A DNA stretch of 64,000 nucleotides from JAOPZW01 sp963707695 (lineage in GTDB: Bacteria; Actinomycetota; Thermoleophilia; Solirubrobacterales; Solirubrobacteraceae), in NCBI GenBank assembly GCA_963707695.1, contig CAVPQY010000006.1, positions 558,001-622,000 on the forward strand. The letters are read 5' to 3'. Shown piece after piece: positions 15,764-24,024 of this stretch (the first letter of the stretch is position 1; each line of letters begins with the position of its first letter). The position numbers were made by a program, and so were the translations under genes. The notes under the pieces were generated by a model. The model was not told the DNA's origin and did not search any database. It was given only the letters and a program-made list of their open reading frames with translations.

Positions 15764-17536
15764 GTGCCTCCCGCGCCCGCCGCGGGCGGCCGGGTGGGCG
15801 GGGACGAGTCCCCGCCGGCGCCGCCGCCGGCCGACGCGGGCGAGGCGACCGGCCCCGGCGCGGCGCCGGACGCGCCGGGCGCCGAAGCGGCCGCGGGTGC
15901 CGGCGCGGCCGCTGCGTGGGCCGCACCGCTCGCGCTCCTGGCGATCGTGGCCGGCGCGCTCGCGCTGCGCCTGGTCGCGCTCGACCACGGCCTGCCGTAC
16001 GTCTTCAACCCCGACGAGGCGCTGCACTTCACCGATCGCGCCGTGGCGATGTTCGGCCACGGGCTCGACCCGCACTACTTCCAGAACCCGTCGGCCTTCA
16101 CCTACCTCGCCCACCTCGCGCTGCGGCTGCGCTTCACCGCCGGCTGGCCGCTGGGCTCCGACCACGACCTCGTCGCCGGCTTCGCGAGCGACCCCACGGA
16201 CGCGTTCCTCACGACCCGGGCGCTCGCCGTCGTCCTGTGCCTCGCCGGCGTCGTCGCGGTCTACGACGTCGGGCGCCGGCTGTGGGACCCCGCCGCGGGG
16301 GTCGCCGCCGCCGCCGTGCTGGCCTTCGCCTTCCTGCCGGTGACGTACTCCCGCCTGGCCCTCACCGACGTCGGCGCGTTCGCGCCCGTCGCGCTGGCGA
16401 CGTGGGCCGCCGTGCGCAGCGCCGAGGACGACCGGCGCCGGTGGCCGGTCCTGGCCGGCGTCGCGGTCGGGGTGGCCGTCGGCTTCAAGTACACGGCCGG
16501 CCTGCTCGTCGTGCCCGTCGCGGTCGCCGTGCTGCTGCGCGGCCTGCCGCGGGCCGAGGCGCTGCGCCGCCTCGCCCTGGCCGCCGCTGCCGCCGCGCTG
16601 GCCTTCCTGATCACGACGCCGTTCTTCCTCATCGACCTGCGCTCCGCCCTCTACGAGCTGAAGGTCCAGTCCCGGTCCGCCGACACGCAGAAGCTCGGGC
16701 AGGCCGTCCACGGCCCGGTGCGCTTCTATCTCGACAGCCTGAGCTGGGGGCTGGGGTGGGGCGCGTGCGCGGCCGCGGCGGCGGGCCTGGCCTGGCAGGC
16801 CCGCGTCGACCGGCGCCGCGCGCTGCTGCTGGCCCTCTTCCCGGTCCTGCTCTTCGCCTACCTCTGCACGGCCGAGCGCTCCTTCGCGCGCTGGCTCATG
16901 CCCGCCTATCCCGTGCTCGCGCTCCTGGCCGGCCTGGCCCTCGCCCGGGCGGCGGCCGCGGTGACGCGCCGCCCCGCGCTGCGTGCGGGCGTGCTGGCGG
17001 CGCTGCTGGCCGCGGTGCTCGCGCAGCCGGTCGCGGCCGACCTGCGCACCGCGCGCGTGCTCGGCCGCGAGGACACGCGGACGCAGGCGCGGGCCTGGGT
17101 GCTCGGGCGCCTGCCGGCGGGGACGAGGGCCGTCGTCGAGCCCGCCTTCCCGCTCGGCTTCTTCGGGACGCACCTCGCGCAGGGCTTCGCCGCGCCGCCG
17201 AACCCGCCCGGCCACCACCGCGGGACCCCGGCGCGCTTCATCCGCACGCTCGGCGCGCCGCGCTTGGACCGCTACCGCGAGGCCGGGTTCTGCACGGTCG
17301 TGACGTCGAGCTTCATCCGCGACCGGGCGCTCGCGGCCGGCACCGCGCCGGTGCGCCGCTACTACCGCCGGCTCGATCGTCAGAGCGTCGTCCTCTTCCG
17401 GGCCTCGCCCTACCGTGCGGGCCGAGGCCCCGTGCCCTTCGACTTCGACGGCTCGACGGTCCTCTACCGCGCGCCGGCCTACGAGCGACCCGGCCCGCTC
17501 GTCGAGGTCCGCCGCCTGCGCGGCTGCCCGGCATGA
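15764..17536 (+). CDS. GT39-like integral membrane glycosyltransferase (family A, copy 1)
   Basis: About 590 residues. After a low-complexity Ala/Pro/Gly tail, the first helix leads to LDHGLPYVFNPDEALHF, whose Asp-Glu in the first outer loop is the usual catalytic acid pair of GT-C enzymes. About ten helices follow, with family landmarks YFQNPSAFTYL, SRLALTDVG and VGFKYTAG, then an outer C-terminal domain ending YERPGPLVEVRRLRGC. It would transfer a sugar from a polyprenyl-phosphate donor outside the membrane. The start is uncertain; GTG at 15764, 20 bases after the propeller gene, is the earliest reasonable one. Its stop overlaps the next start by four bases. Confidence 0.85.
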   Translation: MPPAPAAGGRVGGDESPPAPPPADAGEATGPGAAPDAPGAEAAAGAGAAAAWAAPLALLAIVAGALALRLVALDHGLPYVFNPDEALHFTDRAVAMFGHGLDPHYFQNPSAFTYLAHLALRLRFTAGWPLGSDHDLVAGFASDPTDAFLTTRALAVVLCLAGVVAVYDVGRRLWDPAAGVAAAAVLAFAFLPVTYSRLALTDVGAFAPVALATWAAVRSAEDDRRRWPVLAGVAVGVAVGFKYTAGLLVVPVAVAVLLRGLPRAEALRRLALAAAAAALAFLITTPFFLIDLRSALYELKVQSRSADTQKLGQAVHGPVRFYLDSLSWGLGWGACAAAAAGLAWQARVDRRRALLLALFPVLLFAYLCTAERSFARWLMPAYPVLALLAGLALARAAAAVTRRPALRAGVLAALLAAVLAQPVAADLRTARVLGREDTRTQARAWVLGRLPAGTRAVVEPAFPLGFFGTHLAQGFAAPPNPPGHHRGTPARFIRTLGAPRLDRYREAGFCTVVTSSFIRDRALAAGTAPVRRYYRRLDRQSVVLFRASPYRAGRGPVPFDFDGSTVLYRAPAYERPGPLVEVRRLRGCPA

Positions 17537-17970
17537 CCCGTCCCGCGCAGCTCGTGCTCGCGGCCGTCGCGCTGACCGCGGTCGTGGGCCTCGTCGTCGC
17601 CCAGCGGCTGAAGGGCGAGCCGGCCTACCTCCGGCGGGTCTACGTCACCGCGCGCTTCACGCCCAACGGCGACACGCTGCGCGACCGCGCCACGATCCGG
17701 TTCGCCGTGGGCCGGCGCGACGTCGTCGCCGTCACGGTGCTCGACGCGGCCGGCCGCCCCGTGCGCCACCTCGTCCGCGCGCGCCACCTGGAGCCCGACC
17801 GCCGGATCCGGGTGCGGTGGCGCGGGCGGACCGACGCCGGGACCCCCGCGCCGGAGGGGACCTACACGGTCCGCGTGTCGCTCCCGCGGCGGGGACGGAC
17901 CATCGACCTGCTCGAGCGCACCCGCCTGCGCCGGGTGCCGCCGCGCACGCGCGCGGAGCGTGGCGGGTGA
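17533..17970 (+). CDS. Membrane-anchored FlgD-like Ig-domain protein
   Basis: 145 residues: one N-terminal membrane segment (QLVLAAVALTAVVGLVVAQ) then a single immunoglobulin-like domain of FlgD type, recognised from ARFTPNGDTLRDRATIRF, VTVLDAAGRPVRHL and GRTDAGTPAPEGTYTVRV. Such domains are structural modules of surface proteins. There is no flagellar context, so a role in flagella is unlikely. ATG start overlaps the GT-C stop (ATGA) and its own stop overlaps the FkbM start (GTGA), so the three are translationally coupled. Confidence 0.78.
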   Translation: MTRPAQLVLAAVALTAVVGLVVAQRLKGEPAYLRRVYVTARFTPNGDTLRDRATIRFAVGRRDVVAVTVLDAAGRPVRHLVRARHLEPDRRIRVRWRGRTDAGTPAPEGTYTVRVSLPRRGRTIDLLERTRLRRVPPRTRAERGG

Positions 17971-18833
17971 GCGCCGCCGTGGCCCTGCGCCGGGGGGCGC
18001 GGCGGGCGCTCGGGGCCCTCGGGCTCGACGTGCAGCGCGCCGGCTCCGGGGCCGTCGTGCTGGCGCGGGCCGGCCGCGGCCAGGCCCGGCGCCTGGGGCC
18101 GTCCGCGGTGCTCGCGGCCGACCGGGCGGGCCTGCGCGAGCACTGGTGGCCCGTGGAGGCCGCGCTCGCCGACGTCGCCGCCCACGCCCACGTCGCCGCC
18201 CTGCTCGCGCAGTACGACGTCGACTGCGTCCTCGACGTGGGGGCCAACCGCGGCCAGTTCGGCCGGCGCCTGCGAGAGGCGGGCTTCCGCGGGCGGATCG
18301 TGTCCTTCGAGCCCGTGCCCGCGACGGCCGCCGAGCTGCGGGGGCGTGCGGCGGACGACCCCGACTGGGTCGTCCACGCCTGCGCGCTCGGGGCGCAGGA
18401 CGGCACGACGACGATGCACGTCGTCCCCGGCACCCTGAGCTCGGTGCGCGCGCCGACCGCCTTCGGCGCGCGCCGCTACCGGCGACTGCGCGCGACGCGC
18501 CTGGAGGAGGTCCCGGTCCGCCGCCTCGACGGCCTGCTCGACGACGCGCTGGCGGGCCTGGCCGCGCGCCGGCCCTACCTCAAGCTCGACACCCAGGGGT
18601 ACGACCTCGAGGTCTTCGCCGGCCTCGGCGACCGCGCCGCCGACCTCGTCGGCCTGCAGTCCGAGGTGGCGCTCCTGCGCATCTACGACGGGATGCCCCG
18701 CCTCCCCGAAGCGCTGGCCACCTACGAGGCGGCCGGCTTCGAGGTCACCGGCCTGTTCCCCGTCAGCCGGGAGTCGCGGACGGCCCGCGTGCTCGAGTTC
18801 GACTGCGTCATGGTGCGCGCCGGCGCCGGGTGA
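17967..18833 (+). CDS. FkbM family SAM-dependent methyltransferase
   Basis: 288 residues. The SAM loop is CVLDVGANRGQFGRRL, followed by VSFEPVPATAAEL, the FkbM acidic motif; the LKLDTQGYDLEVFAGL segment near residue 200 is the hallmark of FkbM enzymes, which O-methylate sugars or polyketides. GTG start within a GTGA overlap with the FlgD-like gene; its stop likewise overlaps the next gene. Operon company suggests it methylates a glycan made by the flanking GT-C transferases. Confidence 0.88.
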   Translation: MSAAVALRRGARRALGALGLDVQRAGSGAVVLARAGRGQARRLGPSAVLAADRAGLREHWWPVEAALADVAAHAHVAALLAQYDVDCVLDVGANRGQFGRRLREAGFRGRIVSFEPVPATAAELRGRAADDPDWVVHACALGAQDGTTTMHVVPGTLSSVRAPTAFGARRYRRLRATRLEEVPVRRLDGLLDDALAGLAARRPYLKLDTQGYDLEVFAGLGDRAADLVGLQSEVALLRIYDGMPRLPEALATYEAAGFEVTGLFPVSRESRTARVLEFDCVMVRAGAG

Positions 18834-20314
18834 GCGTGGCCGGGACGACGGTCGGCGAGCCGCGCGCCGCCGGACCGGGCGCGCCGGCGCCGCCGGCGCG
18901 CCGGCGCGTGCGCTGGCCCGCGCTGGCGCTGCTCGTGGTCGCGCTCGCCTCGCTGGCCGGCTTCCTGGCGTACCCCACGTACCCGAACTACGACAGCTAC
19001 TACAGCCTCCTCTGGGGCCGGGAGCTCGTCCACGGGCACCTCCCGAGCTTCGAGGCCTACCGAGCGCCGACCCAGCATCCGCTCGCCGTCGTCTTCGGCG
19101 GCCTGGTGTCGGTGCTGGGCGGTGGCGCCGACCGCGTCCTCGTCGGCGCGACGATGGCGTCCTTCGTGGCGCTCGCGGCGGGGCTCTACCGCCTCGGGCG
19201 CGCGTCCTACGGCACGCTCGTGGGCCTGGCCGCCGGCGCGCTGCTGTGCACGCGGTTCGACTTCCCGCTCCTGGCGCTGCGCGCCTACATCGACATCCCG
19301 TACCTGGCGATCGTCGTGTGGGCCGCGGCGCTCGAGGCGCAGCGGCCGCGGCGCGGCGCGCCGGTCCTCGCCCTGCTGGCGACGGCCGGCCTGCTGCGCC
19401 CCGAGGCCTGGGTGCTGGCGGGCGTCTACTGGCTGTGGTGCCTGCCCGGGTGGACCGCGCCGCAGCGGGTGCGCGGCGCCGCGCTCGTCGCGCTCGCGCC
19501 CGTGACGTGGTGCGCGGTCGACCTCGTCGTGACCGGGAACCCCGTGTTCTCGCTGACCCACACGAGCGGGCTGGCCGAGGAGCTCGGCCGGGCCAAGGGC
19601 CTCTCGGCCGTCCCGTCGCAGACGCTGCGCTTCCTGTCGGGGCTCGACAAGGCGCCGGTGCTGGCGGGGGCCGTGGTCGGGGTCGTGCTCGCCGTCCGGC
19701 TGTTCCGTGAGCGCTCGCGCGTGCCGCTGGCCCTGCTCGTCGTCGGCTTCGGGACGTTCGCGCTCGTGGCGTTGGGCGGCTTCTCGATCGTCTTCCGGTA
19801 CCTGCTGATCCCGTCGCTCATGCTCATGCTCTTCGCGGCCCTGGCGCTGACCGGGTGGACGCTCCTGGGGCCCGGGACACCGGTCCGCCGCTGGTGGGCG
19901 ATCGGCTCGGGCGCGCTGCTCGTCTACGCGGTCGTCTCCCTGGTCACCCACGTGACGCCCGGGCACTTCGTGACCGACCTGCGCTACCGCGGCGGCTACC
20001 ACCGCTCGCTCGAGGCGGTGCTGCGCGACCCCCGCGTGCAGGCCGCGCGGCGCTGCGGCCCGGTGTCGCTGCCGAACCACAAGCTCGTGGGGGAGGTGCG
20101 CTGGATCCTCGGCGCCGGCGAGCGCGACGTGGTCGCGCGCAGCGACCCGCGCCAGCGGCGCCGCATCCGGCGCGGCGCCGCGGTCTACGCGGCCGAGCGC
20201 AAGACGCTCATCACCTTCGGCTACAAGCCCGACGGCATCCGCCTGGCGCTGCCGATGCCCGGCTTCGACCGGGCCGTGACCGGCCGCTACTTCAGCGTCT
20301 ACACCCGCTGCTAG
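18830..20314 (+). CDS. GT-C-type integral membrane glycosyltransferase (family B, copy 1)
   Basis: 494 residues, about ten membrane helices. The first outer loop reads YPNYDSYYSLLWGRELVHGH, then PTQHPLAVVFG; later landmarks are LLALRAYIDIPYLAIVVWAAALE, AGLLRPEAW and FRYLLIPSLML. It is clearly paralogous to the gene at 27454 and distinct from the family A proteins. The conserved Asp in NYDSYY is the likely catalytic residue. GTG start from a GTGA overlap with fkbM; the first 20 codons are a Pro/Ala-rich tail encoded by a strongly self-complementary GC tract. Function as polyprenyl-phosphate-sugar transferase is inferred from fold and neighbours. Confidence 0.78.
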   Translation: MSVAGTTVGEPRAAGPGAPAPPARRRVRWPALALLVVALASLAGFLAYPTYPNYDSYYSLLWGRELVHGHLPSFEAYRAPTQHPLAVVFGGLVSVLGGGADRVLVGATMASFVALAAGLYRLGRASYGTLVGLAAGALLCTRFDFPLLALRAYIDIPYLAIVVWAAALEAQRPRRGAPVLALLATAGLLRPEAWVLAGVYWLWCLPGWTAPQRVRGAALVALAPVTWCAVDLVVTGNPVFSLTHTSGLAEELGRAKGLSAVPSQTLRFLSGLDKAPVLAGAVVGVVLAVRLFRERSRVPLALLVVGFGTFALVALGGFSIVFRYLLIPSLMLMLFAALALTGWTLLGPGTPVRRWWAIGSGALLVYAVVSLVTHVTPGHFVTDLRYRGGYHRSLEAVLRDPRVQAARRCGPVSLPNHKLVGEVRWILGAGERDVVARSDPRQRRRIRRGAAVYAAERKTLITFGYKPDGIRLALPMPGFDRAVTGRYFSVYTRC

Positions 20315-20350
20315 AGCCCGCGCGCCCGTGGTCCCGGCCGCCCCGCGGCC

Positions 20351-20356
20351 TATCCT
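20351..20356 (+). promoter_or_regulatory. -10 (TATCCT) for leaderless pcrA transcript
   Basis: TATCCT lies seven bases before the GTG at 20364. This spacing favours the second of two adjacent GTG codons as the real start. Confidence 0.55.
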
Positions 20357-20363
20357 GGAAGTG

Positions 20364-22616
20364 GTGCCCACCGACGCCCTCAACGACCGCCTCGCGCCGC
20401 TCCTCGAGGGCCTCAACCCGCCCCAGCGGGAGGCGGTGACGCACCCGGGTGGGCCGCTGCTCGTGCTGGCCGGCGCCGGCTCCGGCAAGACCCGCGTCCT
20501 GACGCACCGCATCGCCTACCTCATCCACTCCGACCAGGCCCGCCACAGCGAGGTCCTGGCCATCACCTTCACGAACAAGGCCGCGCAGGAGATGCGCGAG
20601 CGGGTCGAGCTGCTCCTGGGCCGGTCCACGCGCGGGATGTGGGTCATGACCTTCCACGCGGCGTGCGCGCGCATCCTGCGCTCCGAGGCGCCGCGCCTGG
20701 GCTACACGCGCCAGTTCACGATCTACGACCAGGCCGACAGCCGCCGCCTGGTCAAGCGCTGCCTCGACGAGCTCGGCGTCGACCCCAAGCGCTTCACGCC
20801 CGCGGCCGTCCAGCACCAGATCTCCGACGCGAAGAACAAGCTCCGCGACGCGGCGGCCTACCGGCAGCTCGTCGGCTCCTACTTCGAGCAGACCGTCGCC
20901 GACGCCTACGAGCTCTACGAGCAGCGGCTCGTGCAGATGAACGCGATGGACTTCGACGACCTGCTGGTCCGCACGGTGAACGTCCTCGAGCTCTTCCCGG
21001 AGGTCCGCGCCCGCTACGGCGCCGCCTTCCGCCACGTCCTGGTCGACGAGTACCAGGACACGAACCACGTCCAGTACCGCCTGCTCCAGCTCCTCGCCGG
21101 CGTCGGAACCCCGCCCACCACCCTGCCCGCCCACCGCAACCTCATGGTCGTCGGCGACGACGCCCAGTCGATCTACGGCTTCCGCGGCGCGGACATCCGG
21201 AACATCCTCGACTTCCAGGACGACTTCGAGGACGCGACCGTCGTGCGCCTCGAGCAGAACTACCGCTCCACGCAGACGATCCTCAGCGCCGCCAACGCGG
21301 TCATCGCCCACAACCGGGGCCAGATGGCCAAGCACCTGTGGACCGACCTGGGGGAGGGCGACCTCGTCAAGGTCCGCGAGCTCGACGACGAGCACGCCGA
21401 GGCGCGCTACGTCGTGGGGGAGGTCGAGCGGCTCGTCGACGAGGGCGTCAGCCGCGCCGAGATCGCGATCTTCTACCGGATGAACTCGCAGTCGCGGGTC
21501 CTGGAGGACACGCTCGTCCGCCGCGAGATCGGCTACCAGGTCATCGGCGGCACGAAGTTCTACGAGCGCGCCGAGATCAAGGACGCGATGGCGTACCTCA
21601 CGGTGCTGGGCAACCCGCAGGACGCCGTGTCCTTCACGCGGGTCGCCAACTCGCCCAAGCGCGGGATCGGGCAGACGTCGCTCTCGCGGGTGCTCGCCCA
21701 CGCCGAGACGATGGGCATCCCCGTGTGGGACGCGGCGGCCGACCCCTCGTCGGTGCCCGGGCTGGGCACGGCGGCGGTGCGGGCGCTCGAGCGCTTCATG
21801 GCGACGATGGCGGGGCTGCGGGAGCGCGTCGAGCAGCGGGTCCCGGTGGGCGACCTGCTCGAGGCGGTCCTCGACGACTCCGGCTACCGGGACTGGCTCA
21901 AGGCCGAGCGCACGATCGAGGCCCAGGGGCGCCTGGAGAACCTCGAGGAGCTCGTCGAGGTCGCGCGCGAGTTCGACGCCGCCGCCGAGGCGGACGGCGA
22001 CACCCTCGACGCCTTCCTCCAGCAGGTCGCCCTCGTGGCCGACAGCGACGAGCGCCGCGACGACGAGGGCCTCGTGACGCTCATGACGCTCCACAACGCC
22101 AAGGGGCTGGAGTACCCGATCGTCTTCATCATCGGCTGCGAGGAGGGCGTCTTCCCGCACTCGCGCTCGCTCGACGAGGGGACGCTCGAGGAGGAGCGGC
22201 GCCTCTGCTACGTCGGGATCACCCGCGCGATGCGCGACCTGACCTTCACCCACGCGCGGCGGCGCAACGTCTTCGGCTCGGCGACCTACGGGCTCCCCTC
22301 CCGGTTCCTGGCCGAGCTGCCGCCCGACCTCGTCGAGTCCGGCCCACGCACCCACACCTCGGGCGTGGGCGCCTTCGCCGGCGCCGGCGAAGGCGGCGGC
22401 CGCCCGCGGCTGACGACCTCGTGGGCGAGCGCCCAGGCGCAGGCGCCGGAGCCGTCGGGGGCGTCCTTCCGGCTCGGCGAGGACGTCGTCCACGCCGCCT
22501 TCGGCGACGGGGTGGTGACCTCGGTCGAGCCCGGCGGCATCGTCGTCGTCCGCTTCGCGTCCGACGGCTCGGAGCGCAAGCTCATGGCCGAGTACGCGCC
22601 GATCACGAAGCGGTAG
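20364..22616 (+). CDS. pcrA: ATP-dependent DNA helicase PcrA/UvrD
   Basis: 750 residues, a full-length superfamily 1A 3'-5' helicase used in nucleotide excision repair and replication restart. Walker A is AGAGSGKT (residues 36-43). The Q-motif region NPPQREAV precedes it, motif II is VLVDEYQDTN, motif III GDDAQSIYGFRGAD, motif IV LEQNYRST, motif V TLHNAKGLEYP and motif VI CYVGITRAM. The C-terminus has the short beta-rich PcrA domain (VVHAAFGDGVVTSVEPGG...). The GTG at 20364 is preferred over 20361 from promoter spacing. Housekeeping gene with its own promoter, followed immediately by folD. Confidence 0.95.
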   Translation: MPTDALNDRLAPLLEGLNPPQREAVTHPGGPLLVLAGAGSGKTRVLTHRIAYLIHSDQARHSEVLAITFTNKAAQEMRERVELLLGRSTRGMWVMTFHAACARILRSEAPRLGYTRQFTIYDQADSRRLVKRCLDELGVDPKRFTPAAVQHQISDAKNKLRDAAAYRQLVGSYFEQTVADAYELYEQRLVQMNAMDFDDLLVRTVNVLELFPEVRARYGAAFRHVLVDEYQDTNHVQYRLLQLLAGVGTPPTTLPAHRNLMVVGDDAQSIYGFRGADIRNILDFQDDFEDATVVRLEQNYRSTQTILSAANAVIAHNRGQMAKHLWTDLGEGDLVKVRELDDEHAEARYVVGEVERLVDEGVSRAEIAIFYRMNSQSRVLEDTLVRREIGYQVIGGTKFYERAEIKDAMAYLTVLGNPQDAVSFTRVANSPKRGIGQTSLSRVLAHAETMGIPVWDAAADPSSVPGLGTAAVRALERFMATMAGLRERVEQRVPVGDLLEAVLDDSGYRDWLKAERTIEAQGRLENLEELVEVAREFDAAAEADGDTLDAFLQQVALVADSDERRDDEGLVTLMTLHNAKGLEYPIVFIIGCEEGVFPHSRSLDEGTLEEERRLCYVGITRAMRDLTFTHARRRNVFGSATYGLPSRFLAELPPDLVESGPRTHTSGVGAFAGAGEGGGRPRLTTSWASAQAQAPEPSGASFRLGEDVVHAAFGDGVVTSVEPGGIVVVRFASDGSERKLMAEYAPITKR

Positions 22617-22619
22617 CGT
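22614..22619 (+). promoter_or_regulatory. -10 (TAGCGT) for folD, sharing the pcrA stop codon
   Basis: TAGCGT starts with the TAG stop of pcrA (22614-22616) and ends nine bases before the folD ATG. Confidence 0.5.
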
Positions 22620-22628
22620 CCGCCGCCG

Positions 22629-23489
22629 ATGACGGCCCGGACGATCGACGGCAGGGCGGTGGCGGCCCGCGTGCGCGGGGACGTCGCGCGCGGCGTGGCC
22701 CACTACGCCGCCCGGACCGGCCGCCCGCCCGGGCTGGCCACGGTGCTCGTGGGCGACGACCCCGCCAGCGCCCTCTACGTCGGCGGCAAGCAGAAGGCCA
22801 CGCAGGAGGTCGGCATGGCCGGCTTCGACCACCGCCTGCCCGTCGACGCCCGCCACGAGGACGTCGCCGGGCTGGTCGAGGAGCTCAACGCCGACCCGGC
22901 CGTCAACGGGATCATCGTGCAGCTTCCGCTGCCCGGCCACCTCGACGGCGTCGAGCTCACGGGCCGCGTCGACCCCGGCAAGGACGTCGACGGCCTCACG
23001 ACCCTCTCGGCCGGCCTGCTCGCCCTCGGCCGCCCCGGCCTGCGCCCCTGCACGCCGCTGGGCTGCATGCTCCTGCTCGAGGACCAGGACGTCGAGGTCG
23101 CGGGCCTCGAGGCCGTCGTGGTCGGGCGCTCGAACCTCTTCGGCAAGCCGATGGCCCAGCTCCTGCTGGCGGCGAACGCGACCGTCACCGTCTGCCACTC
23201 GCGCACGCGCGACCTGGCCGCCGTCTGCCGGCGCGCCGACGTGCTCGTCGTCGCGGTCGGGCGGCCCGAGATGGTGCGCGCCGACTGGGTCAAGCCCGGC
23301 GCCGTCGTCCTCGACGTGGGGCAGAACCGCACGGAGGGCCGGCTCGTGGGCGACGTGGCCTTCGCCGAGGTCGCGGCGGTCGCGTCGGCGATCACGCCCG
23401 TGCCCGGCGGCGTGGGGCCCATGACCATCGCCTGCCTGCTGCGCAACACGCTGGAGGCGGCCGAGCGGGCCCAGGCGGTCCCGGCATGA
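22629..23489 (+). CDS. folD: Methylene-THF dehydrogenase / methenyl-THF cyclohydrolase FolD
   Basis: 286 residues, the standard length. It converts 5,10-methylene-THF to 10-formyl-THF in two steps with NADP. Visible motifs: SALYVGGKQKATQEVGM with the catalytic Tyr and Lys, NGIIVQLPLPGHLD, PGKDVDGLT, the NADP-binding VVVGRSNLFGKPMAQLLL, and the closing ITPVPGGVGPMTIA. ATG 12 bases after pcrA. Downstream membrane gene overlaps its stop by four bases, so they form an operon. Confidence 0.96.
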   Translation: MTARTIDGRAVAARVRGDVARGVAHYAARTGRPPGLATVLVGDDPASALYVGGKQKATQEVGMAGFDHRLPVDARHEDVAGLVEELNADPAVNGIIVQLPLPGHLDGVELTGRVDPGKDVDGLTTLSAGLLALGRPGLRPCTPLGCMLLLEDQDVEVAGLEAVVVGRSNLFGKPMAQLLLAANATVTVCHSRTRDLAAVCRRADVLVVAVGRPEMVRADWVKPGAVVLDVGQNRTEGRLVGDVAFAEVAAVASAITPVPGGVGPMTIACLLRNTLEAAERAQAVPA

Positions 23490-23974
23490 GGTTCGGGCGG
23501 CTGCGCACGGGGGAGTGGGTCGCGCTGGCCGGCGTCGTCGGCCTCCTCGTGACGCTCCCGCTGACCTGGTTCGAGGCGATGTCGCCGGCGTTGTCGCGCA
23601 GCGGCTGGGGCTCGCTGGGCTGGTTCCTGGACGCGATGGTCGTCCTGACGCTCGGCCTGGCGGTGTGGCTCGTCGTCGCCACCGCCCTGCGCCCGCCCGC
23701 CCAGGCCTCGCAGGCCGTCGCCGCGGGCGTCCTGACCGCCACGGTGGGGACGATCACCCTGGCGGTGCTCATCGTGCGGGTCATCGACCAGCCCGCCCTC
23801 GGCCACGACGTGCCCAACGAGCTCATCAGCGTCCGGGCGCCCGCCTACCTCGGCCTGCTCTCCGCCGCCGCGCTCGCCGCCGGCGCGTGGCTCTCGATCC
23901 GCGACGAGCGCACCGACGCGCCCGAGAGCGCCTACGAGCCGCCCCCGGCGCGGCCGGCGCCGCCCACGGCCTGA
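23486..23974 (+). CDS. Four-helix membrane protein of unknown function
   Basis: 162 residues with four predicted membrane segments (residues about 12-28, 48-68, 78-98 and 116-134) and a Pro/Ala-rich cytosolic tail. A VTLPLTWFEAM motif lies in the first outer loop. I do not recognise a family with a known function. ATG overlaps the folD stop (ATGA), so it is co-transcribed with folD, but nothing links it functionally to folate metabolism. Confidence 0.75.
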   Translation: MRFGRLRTGEWVALAGVVGLLVTLPLTWFEAMSPALSRSGWGSLGWFLDAMVVLTLGLAVWLVVATALRPPAQASQAVAAGVLTATVGTITLAVLIVRVIDQPALGHDVPNELISVRAPAYLGLLSAAALAAGAWLSIRDERTDAPESAYEPPPARPAPPTA

Positions 23975-24011
23975 CCCCGGGGAGGAGGGGCGGCCGCCGG
24001 GGCCCGCGAGC

Positions 24012-24017
24012 TAGCAT
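24012..24017 (+). promoter_or_regulatory. -10 (TAGCAT) for leaderless GT-C transcript
   Basis: TAGCAT seven bases before the GTG at 24025; no purine-rich ribosome site between. Confidence 0.6.
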
Positions 24018-24024
24018 CCTCGCG

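Noticed and set aside
18879..18901. 11-base arms of a GC palindrome at the start of the family B GT-C gene
   Set aside because: It encodes an Ala/Pro-rich tail; such self-complementary GC tracts are common here (another at about 40801-40832), and no regulatory link is visible.
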